From: a virus
Virus record (IMG/VR): IMGVR_UViG_3300020055_000028
Coordinates: 1-51,087 of that record
Length of the DNA stretch: 51,087 bases
Strand: one strand, 5' to 3'
A program made the translations under genes and the position numbers. The notes under the pieces were generated by a model. It did no database searches and had not been told where the DNA came from. It was given only the letters and a program-made list of their open reading frames with translations. Below are positions 1-7,395 of the stretch, piece after piece. Position 1 is the stretch's first letter. Each line of letters begins with the position of its first letter.

Positions 1-1227
1 ATTACTTGGGATAAATCAGCAAATACACTGAACTTCGATGATAATAACTATCTCACTATGGGTACTGGTGGTGATTTCATTATGTACCACGAAGGTGCTA
101 ACACATATATTAAAGAATTAAATGCTACCGGTGATTTAGTGCTTCAAGCAAATAATATGCAGCTTGAAGATACAAGCGGACAAGCATATTTCTGTGGTAC
201 TGCTGGCCAAGGTGCATCTATGCACTTCAATGGTGATCAAAAGCTGATTACTACAAATATTGGTATAGACATCGAGGGTGAAGCTAACACTGATACCCTA
301 CGTGTTCAGTCAACTGCTCTTTTTGAAGAAGATGTTTTCTTTGATACAGCTTCTACAAATAATGCCATTTATATTGATTATTCAGAAAATAGAATGCTTT
401 TCGCGAATAATATTGGTTTGTATTTTGGTCACGCCCATCACGAGTGTTTACATTTATTCAATGATGGCATTAACGCCGTTATCAGAGAGGAAGGTTCAGG
501 TAATCTAGAAATACAAGCTAATAATGTTTTGATTGAAGATACCGATGCAACTTCTATGATTACGGCTGAATCAGGAAACGGTGTTAAATTATATTATAAC
601 GGAAATCAAAAATTCATTACGACTACGATAGGTATCGATGTTACGGGTAAAGTACAAGGCGATAGTCTACAGATCGATGGCAATGTAGATCTTGGTTCAC
701 TTAGTACTCATAGCATTAGTGTAAATGGTAGACTAGATACTAATTTAATTTCTAGTAATCAATCTAATGTTGGTTCAATGGCATTGCCATGGGATTGGGG
801 TTACTTCAACGATATCAACGTAGCGAATACTGCGACAATTCTTAACCTCGAAGTCACAACGTTGGAAGCAAATGGTGTTGCATTAACAGGCACTGGCGGA
901 GATGTTACTACGACTTCAGCCACAGAAATTGATAGTATTGATTTGCAATCTTTGAATAAGACACAAGGATTTAAATATTTCGTTCACGGCAAAGATTTGA
1001 ATGATTCAGATTCAGGTTATGCAGTCGAGATAAATGTTGTCATAACAGATAATGATGACATTTATTATACACGTTATGGTGAAGTAGAAACAAATATGAG
1101 TGATGTATCTCTCGTTCCTGAATTAGCTGCGAATACTACACATGTCGTATTAAAAGCAACATGTGGTTCAGCGTCAGGTACAAATATACATAGATTTAAT
1201 GTAATGAAGATCGAGACGAGAGATTAA
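1..1227 (+). CDS. Tail fibre-type structural protein, 5'-truncated by window edge
   Basis: The reading frame is open from base 1, and the first 19 codons (ITWDKSANTLNF...) continue smoothly into the later sequence. The ATG at 58 is therefore internal and the gene starts upstream of the window. At least 408 residues are present. The protein is made of repeating segments of the type NxLxF-DN followed by HEGANTYI or YYNGNQKFITT, with ELNATGDLVLQANN and EEGSGNLEIQANN in parallel positions. This is the style of beta-rich phage fibre shafts. The end (about residues 310-408 of the visible part) lacks repeats and may be a C-terminal cap. The stop overlaps the next start (TAATG). The structural role is inferred from repeat style and context; no enzymatic motif is seen. 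Confidence 0.75.
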   Translation: MTWDKSANTLNFDDNNYLTMGTGGDFIMYHEGANTYIKELNATGDLVLQANNMQLEDTSGQAYFCGTAGQGASMHFNGDQKLITTNIGIDIEGEANTDTLRVQSTALFEEDVFFDTASTNNAIYIDYSENRMLFANNIGLYFGHAHHECLHLFNDGINAVIREEGSGNLEIQANNVLIEDTDATSMITAESGNGVKLYYNGNQKFITTTIGIDVTGKVQGDSLQIDGNVDLGSLSTHSISVNGRLDTNLISSNQSNVGSMALPWDWGYFNDINVANTATILNLEVTTLEANGVALTGTGGDVTTTSATEIDSIDLQSLNKTQGFKYFVHGKDLNDSDSGYAVEINVVITDNDDIYYTRYGEVETNMSDVSLVPELAANTTHVVLKATCGSASGTNIHRFNVMKIETRD

Positions 1228-1640
1228 TGGCAAACGCTATATACGATAAATTTAAAGAGGCTATTCTCAGTGGTAGCAGTGATTCTGCTTTAAATAATGG
1301 CAATCTGAAGGTTGCGCTGATCAATACTGACAATGAGAGTTATACTGCGACAGATCAGTTTTATTCTGACGTGAGTGCGCTAGCCAATACTGCAGTAGCT
1401 AATGCTACATTGACAAATGTCACTCTGACAAACGGTGTATTAGATGCCGACGATGTGAGATTTGTCTCGGTCACAGATACAACAGAATGCGAAGCTTTAT
1501 TGTTTTATATCGACACAGGAAACACAGCAACGAGCAGACTAGTTGCATTTATGGATACAAATATCAACGGACTACCAATTACACCTGATGGCTCGAATGT
1601 AGATATTTCATGGAGCACATCAGGAATATTCAAATTATAA
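1227..1640 (+). CDS. Small conserved phage structural protein
   Basis: This 137-residue protein starts with MANAIYDKFKEAILSG, followed by NLKVALINTD, FYSDVSALA, a valine/threonine-rich strand region, LLFYIDTGNTATSRLVAF, GLPITPDGSNVDISW and a C-terminal IFKL. I recognise this layout as a protein widespread in tailed phages and usually annotated as hypothetical or structural. Family recognition is from memory. Translation is coupled to the preceding fibre gene through a TAATG overlap, which suggests co-production with it. No signal peptide, membrane segment or catalytic motif is visible. The exact role in the particle is unknown. Confidence 0.7.
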   Translation: MANAIYDKFKEAILSGSSDSALNNGNLKVALINTDNESYTATDQFYSDVSALANTAVANATLTNVTLTNGVLDADDVRFVSVTDTTECEALLFYIDTGNTATSRLVAFMDTNINGLPITPDGSNVDISWSTSGIFKL

Positions 1641-1652
1641 GAAGAGAAAAAA

Positions 1653-2741
1653 ATGGCATCTACATCACAACAATTTGATACTCTCGATGGATTAGTCGTC
1701 ACAGGAGACATGTCGGTTGGAGCCAATTTAAATGTCGATTCGGGTACATTGTTTGTCGATGCTTCTACTAATCGTGTAGGTATCGGCAAGACAAACCCGC
1801 AGTATAATTTGGATATCCCCGGAAATGCATTTATCGATACGCTGACCGCAAACAACTTTAACTACGTTTCTATTTCTTCTATTAATATTGATAATTTAAC
1901 TTTTTCAGGCAATACAGTTGAATCTTCATCTTTGCTAATATTAAAATCTGGATCTACTAATGCTATTGATCTAGATAGCGGCGCGGGTGCTGTTAGATTA
2001 GAAAAAGGTTCTACTGAATATGGTCGTTTGAGTGAAAATGGTGGTAGCTTAGTCATTGCAGCAGGCGCATCAACATCTACTGCATTAACTCTTCAGGCAG
2101 ATGGCGATGCATTCTTTGCAGCAAATGTGCATATGGTGAATGGCGACTATTTCCATTTAGGCGCTAATACGTTGAGAGGTACCAATAGCGGAGTACAAAT
2201 TAGCTCTAACACATATCATGCCGGCTATTTAGTACACTCTACAACTGATACTGATACACATATTAAATTTAATAATAATCAAATCGCATTGACTGCTGGT
2301 GGTTCAACAGTCTTATCTGCCAATTCTACTATCATCAGCACCCCTAAGCTAAAGGTTGATGATTTTTTCCTTGAAAATGTATATGAAGGCACGATAGATA
2401 CTTCAGCAAATCCCGATAGATATATTTTTAATATGCAATTGGGATCGGTTCAAACTATTACTGCGGTCGCTGATTTTCATGTAGATTTTTCAGGTATGTC
2501 AGCTCTCCCAGCTAGCACTGCAGCTACTTTTACATTGATAGTCACGAATAGTGGCGGAACTCATGAAATTACATGGCCCGGAAGTACCGAAGATGACGCA
2601 ATGTATTGGGCTGAAGGTGTAGAGCCTCCTTCTTCTAGCGGTGTAGATATATACACTTTTTATTATGTTAGAAATTCAGCTGGAACAGGCGGTACAATGT
2701 ATGCTGGATTAGCATTACGAAAAGCTGGATGGGCGCAGTAA
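1653..2741 (+). CDS. Tail fibre-type structural protein
   Basis: The 362-residue protein begins QQFDTLDGLVVTGDMSVGANLNVDSGTL and contains the VDASTNRVGIGKTNP motif common in phage fibre shafts (a strand with the VGIGT-type turn). Further segments are LDSGAGAVRLEKGS, ALTLQADGDAFFAAN and IKFNNNQIALTAGG. The C-terminal third (about 240-362) is different and ends in a strand-rich domain with EITWPGS and TFYYVRNSAGTGG, resembling C-terminal tip domains of other phage fibres. A purine-rich leader (agaagagaaaaaa) precedes the ATG. It sits between the small conserved protein and the Tyr/Pro-repeat protein. The fibre assignment is inferred from motif style. Confidence 0.7.
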   Translation: MASTSQQFDTLDGLVVTGDMSVGANLNVDSGTLFVDASTNRVGIGKTNPQYNLDIPGNAFIDTLTANNFNYVSISSINIDNLTFSGNTVESSSLLILKSGSTNAIDLDSGAGAVRLEKGSTEYGRLSENGGSLVIAAGASTSTALTLQADGDAFFAANVHMVNGDYFHLGANTLRGTNSGVQISSNTYHAGYLVHSTTDTDTHIKFNNNQIALTAGGSTVLSANSTIISTPKLKVDDFFLENVYEGTIDTSANPDRYIFNMQLGSVQTITAVADFHVDFSGMSALPASTAATFTLIVTNSGGTHEITWPGSTEDDAMYWAEGVEPPSSSGVDIYTFYYVRNSAGTGGTMYAGLALRKAGWAQ

Positions 2742-2753
2742 CAGGAGTTAAAT

Positions 2754-4664
2754 ATGCCAGCTGGAGGTAAAGGATTTTTTTCGAGAACATGGGCTGAGAC
2801 GTTTAACGAATCGCGTGACGTCGCCACTCGAAATACTCCTATTGATTTACCATACGGAAAACATGTTCTAGAAATTGAAGGGCGTGGCGGACGTGGTCAA
2901 CCAAATGTAATACAACCAGCATATCAAGTACAAACTTTATATCCCGCGCGGGATTATCAACAAGCTGCTTATCAGACTAGTCAACCAGCTTATTATGTGC
3001 AAACTAATTATCCTGCTAGATATACTCTTCAGCCTGCATATACACGTTACGTAGATCATCCTGAAAGATATACAACTCAACCTGCTTATGAAACTTCGGC
3101 TGCAAAACCTGCTCGTTTTACTCTTCAACCAGCATATACTACATATACAAATCATCCTGAAAGATATACATCTCAGCCTGCGTATCTAACCGCGGCTGCT
3201 AAACCAGCTAGATATACTCTTCAACCAGCATATGAAACATCTCGCTTTTATGAAGGCACATCGTATTATTCGCCAGCATATGAAACATCTAGCTTTTATG
3301 AAGGCGCATCGTATTATTCGCCAGCATATTCAACATCTGCTTTTTATGAAGGCACAAACCATTATTATCAAGCTGGTTATCATGAATATACCTATTATCC
3401 AGCACGCGGGTATTGGACCTCGCATCCGTCGAGAGGCTATTATCAAGCTGGATACGGCCCAGTAGTAGACTATTTTAATTCATTTCCTAGTTTCGATGGA
3501 TATGTTTATTATCCTGAAAGATATATTGTACAACCAGCTTATAGTACGTACTTCCTTCATTACGGCCGATGGATATATGATCCAAGTAAAAATTTTCCGG
3601 CGCGCTATACTGTACAATTTGGTTATCATTCTGGTCCATATTATTATCTCCGCGCGACGCCAGAGGACACAGTACCAGTCACATGGATAGATGGCTACAT
3701 AGCCGCAAATTATTACCCTACTAGATATTCTGTACAACCTAGTTATCCTAGCCCGCAATCATATTATCAAATACATGGATGGTATTATTGGGCTGATAAT
3801 TATCCAGCGAGATTTACAAGACAACCTGGTTATTTAAAATATACAAATTACCCTGCTAGATCCTATTGGCAGGCTGCCTATACACGATTAGATGGCTATC
3901 AACCCGCGTATCAAGTAATACAATATTTCCCGGAGAGGTCATATACTCAACCAGATGTAACTACATACACTAATTATCCTGGTAGAACATATGTTGAACC
4001 AGATTTAACTTTATATAGTAATCATCCTGGTAGAACATATACTCAACCAGATGTAACTACATATAGTAATTATCCGTTGAGATATTCTGTACAGCCATCA
4101 TATACACAATACACTAGTTATCCACAGCGTATTTCATATCATGCTCCTTATGAAACATCTCAAAATCATCCATTGAGATATTCTAAACAACCAGCCTATA
4201 CTCAATATAGTAATTTTCCACAACGTATTTCATATCAGGCTGCATATGAAACATCTACGAGTTATCCATTGAGATATAGTGTTAATCCTGCTTATCAAGT
4301 ACAAACGTTGTATCCGTCGAGAACGACTTATTACCCATCTCGAACTTATCAACAACCAGCTTATTATGTGCAAACTAATTATCCTGCTAGATATTTTACT
4401 GGAACATCTGGAGAAGATACGATTGTATATGTACAAGATGCACAAAATACATATTATCAATTTAGAGCTCCTGGCACTGCTTCTCCGGCGGCCGGTTCTT
4501 ATACCAATCCCGCTTTGCCCCCTACAGTATATGCGACCGTTTATGCAACTGAAGTTGGTGGTGTTTATCAAACATCTGTACAAGCTTATGTTGGTTCAGG
4601 AACAAACAATACAAATGCTGCCCAAAAAGGGTTTATAAATATGAAGTACGATGCTGACGTTTAA
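2754..4664 (+). CDS. Tyr/Pro/Arg-rich 16-residue repeat protein, candidate adhesive virion protein
   Basis: The protein has 636 residues. An N-terminal segment (1-55) has LPYGKHVLEIEGRGGRG. From about residue 57 to 560 it consists of degenerate repeats of roughly 16 residues with the pattern [YHFK]-P-x-R-[YFT]-x-x-Q-P-A-Y followed by about five polar or aromatic residues. I count 24 [YHFK]PxR motifs. A Gly/Thr/Tyr-containing C-terminal domain (about 561-636) starts GTSGEDTIVYVQ. Tyrosine and proline are extremely abundant and I see no cysteine. AGGAG precedes the ATG. A PKHD-type hydroxylase is the next gene, 21 bases downstream. Low-complexity Tyr/Pro repeats recall animal adhesive proteins, but only by composition. 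Placement among fibre genes suggests a virion component. The function is unknown to me. Confidence 0.8.
   Translation: MPAGGKGFFSRTWAETFNESRDVATRNTPIDLPYGKHVLEIEGRGGRGQPNVIQPAYQVQTLYPARDYQQAAYQTSQPAYYVQTNYPARYTLQPAYTRYVDHPERYTTQPAYETSAAKPARFTLQPAYTTYTNHPERYTSQPAYLTAAAKPARYTLQPAYETSRFYEGTSYYSPAYETSSFYEGASYYSPAYSTSAFYEGTNHYYQAGYHEYTYYPARGYWTSHPSRGYYQAGYGPVVDYFNSFPSFDGYVYYPERYIVQPAYSTYFLHYGRWIYDPSKNFPARYTVQFGYHSGPYYYLRATPEDTVPVTWIDGYIAANYYPTRYSVQPSYPSPQSYYQIHGWYYWADNYPARFTRQPGYLKYTNYPARSYWQAAYTRLDGYQPAYQVIQYFPERSYTQPDVTTYTNYPGRTYVEPDLTLYSNHPGRTYTQPDVTTYSNYPLRYSVQPSYTQYTSYPQRISYHAPYETSQNHPLRYSKQPAYTQYSNFPQRISYQAAYETSTSYPLRYSVNPAYQVQTLYPSRTTYYPSRTYQQPAYYVQTNYPARYFTGTSGEDTIVYVQDAQNTYYQFRAPGTASPAAGSYTNPALPPTVYATVYATEVGGVYQTSVQAYVGSGTNNTNAAQKGFINMKYDADV
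2922..4400 (+). repeat. Degenerate 48-nt (16-codon) coding repeats
   Basis: These encode the 16-residue units of the Tyr/Pro-rich protein. Typical neighbouring units read HPERYTTQPAYETSAA, KPARFTLQPAYTTYTN and HPERYTSQPAYLTAAA. A near-identical block coding QPAYYVQTNYPARY appears at both ends of the array (around 2983 and 4355), so the array looks bracketed by copies of one unit. Confidence 0.8.
3228..3371 (+). repeat. Three near-identical 48-nt tandem units
   Basis: Within the larger array, three consecutive copies encode PAYETSRFYEGTSYYS, PAYETSSFYEGASYYS and PAYSTSAFYEGTNHYY. The first two copies are nearly identical in DNA, indicating recent unit duplication by slippage or recombination. 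Confidence 0.8.
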
Positions 4665-4685
4665 TTAATTTAAGGTGATTATATA

Positions 4686-5297
4686 ATGTTTCAAATTCAA
4701 GAAAAGCTTGTCCCTCCTCATTTTCTTTCTCATTTCGGTGTTATGAAATCTGTTTTTGACGATGAAGAAATCGATCGAATCAAATTTTACGAGAAGATTT
4801 TAGATTTTACGCCGGCGGCAACGGTCGGCCAAAAAGTTGATCCAGAAACTCATGACCCGGATGTTCATGATTATCGAAATAATAAAGTCGGTTATATGAC
4901 TGTTGATCAAAATACCGAATGGTTATGGAGTAAAATAGCGCATATAACAGGCAAAGCTAATTACGATTTATTCCTATACGATATTGAATTTCTAGAAACA
5001 ATAAACTATTTGATATATGAAGAAGGCAATGAGTATAAAGAACATCGCGACTGCTCATCTTACGGTTATCGCAAATATGATAGAAAAATATCAGGTATAG
5101 TAATGTTATCTGATTCGGACGAATATGAAGGTGGAGAACTCGAAATAAATATATCAGCAACCTCCTTTGAAAAAACTGAATTACAGAAAGGTGATGTGGC
5201 ATTTTTTGATAGTTGGTTTACTCATCGAGTAAATCCAGTTACTAAAGGAACTAGAAGGACATTAGCATTTTGGGCGCATGGATTGAACAAAATATGA
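4686..5297 (+). CDS. PKHD-type 2OG-Fe(II) dioxygenase (prolyl hydroxylase-like)
   Basis: This 203-residue protein has the double-stranded beta-helix signature of Fe(II)/2-oxoglutarate dioxygenases. The Fe-binding HxD is in YKEHRD (H120, D122), the distal His is in WFTHRV (H180), and the 2OG-binding Arg is in PVTKGTRRTLAFW (R190). The run GGELEI followed by KGDVAFFDSWFTHRVNPVT matches the prolyl 4-hydroxylase/PiuC-type core. All key residues are present, so activity is likely. The substrate cannot be read from sequence. Prolyl or other side-chain hydroxylation is the family norm, and the immediate upstream gene encodes a Pro/Tyr-repeat protein. A strong ribosome site (AAGGTGA) lies 7 bases before the ATG. 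The stop overlaps the next start (ATGA). Confidence 0.88.
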   Translation: MFQIQEKLVPPHFLSHFGVMKSVFDDEEIDRIKFYEKILDFTPAATVGQKVDPETHDPDVHDYRNNKVGYMTVDQNTEWLWSKIAHITGKANYDLFLYDIEFLETINYLIYEEGNEYKEHRDCSSYGYRKYDRKISGIVMLSDSDEYEGGELEINISATSFEKTELQKGDVAFFDSWFTHRVNPVTKGTRRTLAFWAHGLNKI

Positions 5298-5551
5298 ATC
5301 TTTGGAATAAAATAAAAAAATGGTTTATCGCATTATTCATCGATGAATATGAGGTGACAATATATTTTCCTAATGAAATTATTGAAAAACCAGATGGCAG
5401 CAAACAACAAGGTTTTAATCCCAAAACCTATGTTTGTAGAAAATTAAAAAAGGTAACAAATACTCACTTTAAATTATGTCTAGTTGATGGTAATTTTGTA
5501 GAGATTAAAACTGTAGATCCAGTGGGATTTGATATTGTAAAAACAAAATAG
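5294..5551 (+). CDS. Small conserved phage protein of unknown function
   Basis: I place the start at the ATG inside the ATGA overlap with the hydroxylase stop, giving 85 residues beginning MNLWNKIKKWFIALF. An in-frame ATG at 5270 would lie within the hydroxylase gene and is less likely. The N-terminal 16 residues are amphipathic and aromatic-rich (WNKIKKWFIALFI), so peripheral membrane contact is possible. The rest (EVTIYFPNEI, PKTYVCRKLKKV, VEIKTVDPVGFDI) looks like a small beta-barrel. I recall similar proteins in marine T4-like phages, without a known function. Translational coupling to the oxygenase suggests co-expression, not necessarily shared function. Confidence 0.65.
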   Translation: MNLWNKIKKWFIALFIDEYEVTIYFPNEIIEKPDGSKQQGFNPKTYVCRKLKKVTNTHFKLCLVDGNFVEIKTVDPVGFDIVKTK

Positions 5552-5558
5552 GTTTATT

Positions 5559-5888
5559 ATGGCTGAAGAAGAACAGATAAAACACGCGTATCACCCAGCA
5601 GATTCTAATGGAGATGGTAAAGTTAGCAAAGAAGAAGAAAGATTATACCTTGAATTCAAAAGAAAAGAACTTGAAGATGCAGATGCAATGCGAGATGCTC
5701 AAAGAAAAATGGCATGGTTCGCTCTTGCTGGTATGTTGCTCTATCCCGCCATGGTTGTTATTACTGATCTTGCTGGATTAGAAAAAGCATCAAATATTTT
5801 AGGTGACATGGCTCCAACATATTTTGTTGCCGTCGCTGGTTTAGTAGCAGCGTTTTTTGGAGCACAAGCTTATCAAAAAGGAAAATAA
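5559..5888 (+). CDS. EF-hand plus two-TM membrane protein, holin candidate
   Basis: The 109-residue protein has three parts. Residues 14-25 form a canonical calcium-binding EF-hand loop (DSNGDGKVSKEE). A charged helix follows (about 26-50). Two hydrophobic segments come last (about 52-70, WFALAGMLLYPAMVVI, and about 86-105, YFVAVAGLVAAFFGAQAY), before a short basic tail. It directly precedes a spanin pair, which makes it the best holin candidate in the window. EF-hand small membrane proteins are familiar in marine phages, though usually unassigned. The holin role is inferred from topology and position. Calcium binding is predicted from the loop residues. Confidence 0.6.
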   Translation: MAEEEQIKHAYHPADSNGDGKVSKEEERLYLEFKRKELEDADAMRDAQRKMAWFALAGMLLYPAMVVITDLAGLEKASNILGDMAPTYFVAVAGLVAAFFGAQAYQKGK

Positions 5889-5891
5889 ATT

Positions 5892-6284
5892 ATGCCAATA
5901 TTGATTTTGTTATTTTTATTAATGTCAATGGGTGGAGGAGCGTGGTATTATTATACTGATACTCAAGAAAGGCTTGCAACTCTCAGAGACAATAACTCAA
6001 AGCTAATGTTAGTCGCGGAAACAAATCAACAAACGATTGACAGCCTGCAAAAAGATTACGCGATCGCTCAAGAAAATCTAGAGAACCTCGCGAAAAGAGC
6101 ACAAGAGGCAGAAGTATATCAAGATGAATTAGCAGCAAAGCTAAGACGACATGATTTGACTGTTCTTACCCTACAAAAACCTGGATTAATTGAAAAGAGA
6201 GTAAACAATGCAACATCCAAAATTTTTATGCAAATTGAAGCTGACACTGGTAACCAGTCTGCTATTGCTTCTCAGTCTGAATAG
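5892..6284 (+). CDS. i-spanin-like (Rz-type) inner-membrane protein
   Basis: This is a 130-residue protein with an N-terminal membrane segment (about residues 2-20, PILILLFLLMSMGGGAWYYY) and then a long heptad-like helical region (about 25-95, rich in Q/E/K/L). This is the architecture of Rz-type i-spanins, which link the inner membrane to an outer-membrane partner during the last step of lysis. The following gene starts inside this one in another frame and encodes a lipoprotein, the classic overlapping Rz/Rz1 arrangement. Assignment rests on topology and gene overlap, because spanins are poorly conserved in sequence. Confidence 0.65.
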   Translation: MPILILLFLLMSMGGGAWYYYTDTQERLATLRDNNSKLMLVAETNQQTIDSLQKDYAIAQENLENLAKRAQEAEVYQDELAAKLRRHDLTVLTLQKPGLIEKRVNNATSKIFMQIEADTGNQSAIASQSE

Positions 6285-6660
6285 CGGCTGTGCGAGTGTA
6301 GAACCACAAGTCGTTGTAAAAACAGATTATATTGTCAAAGACATTCCGATTCAACCTCGACCTAAACCAGTAAATTTACATCGTGTAAAATTTTATGCTG
6401 TTACTCCGGAAAATATAGACGAATTTTTACAAAAGTTCGAAAAAGAATCAGGTGTTACCGTTTATTTTGCATTGAGTGTACCTGATTATGAAAACATGAG
6501 TTTGAATGTTGCAGAATTGCGTAGATATATAAACCAGCAGCAAGCTCTTATTATATATTATGAAGAGTCTATCGAGACTATGATAAGAGAAACTCCTGAA
6601 GATTCAGAAGTTATAGTTCAAGAAGGAACCGATTCTTTATTTGATTTATTTAAATGGTAA
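6208..6660 (+). CDS. o-spanin-like (Rz1-type) lipoprotein
   Basis: The 150-residue protein has a positively charged N-terminus, a hydrophobic stretch (LTLVTSLLLLLSL) and a lipobox-like LNSGC with the candidate lipidated Cys near residue 28. A short Pro-rich segment (IQPRPKPVN) follows, and then a 90-residue soluble domain. Rz1 proteins are outer-membrane lipoproteins, often Pro-rich. The start lies 77 bases inside the i-spanin gene. The protein is longer than many Rz1 proteins, so it could also be another outer-membrane lipoprotein. Lipid attachment implies a Gram-negative host envelope. An in-frame TTG at 6235 would give a shorter signal peptide. Confidence 0.62.
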   Translation: MQHPKFLCKLKLTLVTSLLLLLSLNSGCASVEPQVVVKTDYIVKDIPIQPRPKPVNLHRVKFYAVTPENIDEFLQKFEKESGVTVYFALSVPDYENMSLNVAELRRYINQQQALIIYYEESIETMIRETPEDSEVIVQEGTDSLFDLFKW

Positions 6661-6663
6661 ATT

Positions 6664-7395
6664 ATGACAATTGATGTAAAATTTTTAGATACTAGTAATG
6701 GTATGTATCGGATTCATCCAGTTCAACGAGCAGCAGCAGTTGAAGCCGCACATAAAAAGAAACAAATAGACAAACACGGCAAAGAAACCTTTGTCGATTG
6801 TCCTGGTATTTTTGATTATAAAAATACTGGTTGGATTATACCAGCTTGGGATGAATTTAAAATATATTGTTCAGACAAAGCGACGATGGCATATGCTGGT
6901 GGCAGCTCAAAAATGCGCGAGGCAAACGGTAATATTCCATGTCCAGTGCATCATGATAGTAATCCAAATGGTATGAGTCCAGATATTACTGATGGCATAC
7001 CTCCAGGTGACAAAAATGCAGTTGCAAGATTGCAACCACTTCATTTTACTTCTCCATGGATGGTAATGCCAGAAGGAGATGTATCTTTCTTATTATTGGC
7101 TCCTCATTATCATTCAGATATTGTTGATGATTTTATCATTTATCCGGGAATAGTAGATTATAATCCTCGATTTGGAGCTTTAAATTGGATTATGTCACCT
7201 CGAAGAGAGGGTACTTATACAATTAAAGCTGGTACTCCATTATTACATGTAATACCAATACATAAAGCTGATTATAGAATTATCATGACTCCAGAGAAAA
7301 GAGAAAGACCTGGAATCATTGCTTCTGCTAGTCAATTTTATCGTAAATACGTTATGAAAAGATCAAAATATACAGTGGAAATAAAAGATGATTAA
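6664..7395 (+). CDS. DUF6065-like protein of unknown function
   Basis: The 243-residue protein contains PWMVMPEGDVSFLLLAP, YPGIVDY, a strand pair around INWIMSP-like sequence (ALNWIMSPRREG), and AGTPLLHVIPIHKADYRI. This succession matches my recollection of the DUF6065 family, a beta-sandwich/cupin-like group found beside oxygenases and in phages. I cannot verify the match. Cys- and His-rich CPVHHDSNP near residue 97 could bind a metal, but this is speculative. The gene overlaps the next oxygenase gene by 8 bases, which is itself joined to a further oxygenase by an ATGA overlap. The three form a translationally coupled unit. No function is assigned. Confidence 0.6.
   Translation: MTIDVKFLDTSNGMYRIHPVQRAAAVEAAHKKKQIDKHGKETFVDCPGIFDYKNTGWIIPAWDEFKIYCSDKATMAYAGGSSKMREANGNIPCPVHHDSNPNGMSPDITDGIPPGDKNAVARLQPLHFTSPWMVMPEGDVSFLLLAPHYHSDIVDDFIIYPGIVDYNPRFGALNWIMSPRREGTYTIKAGTPLLHVIPIHKADYRIIMTPEKRERPGIIASASQFYRKYVMKRSKYTVEIKDD

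Noticed and set aside
58-60. ATG at 58 as the start of the first gene
   Set aside because: The frame is open to base 1 and the upstream codons give fibre-like sequence continuous with the rest, so the gene begins before the window.
3232-3758. ORFs in other frames within the Tyr/Pro-repeat gene
   Set aside because: They arise because repeated Tyr/Pro/Thr codons lack stops in other frames; they are repetitive shadows without ribosome sites.
5270-5293. ATG at 5270 as the start of the 85-residue protein
   Set aside because: It lies inside the hydroxylase gene, whereas the ATG in the ATGA stop/start overlap at 5294 is the typical coupled start.
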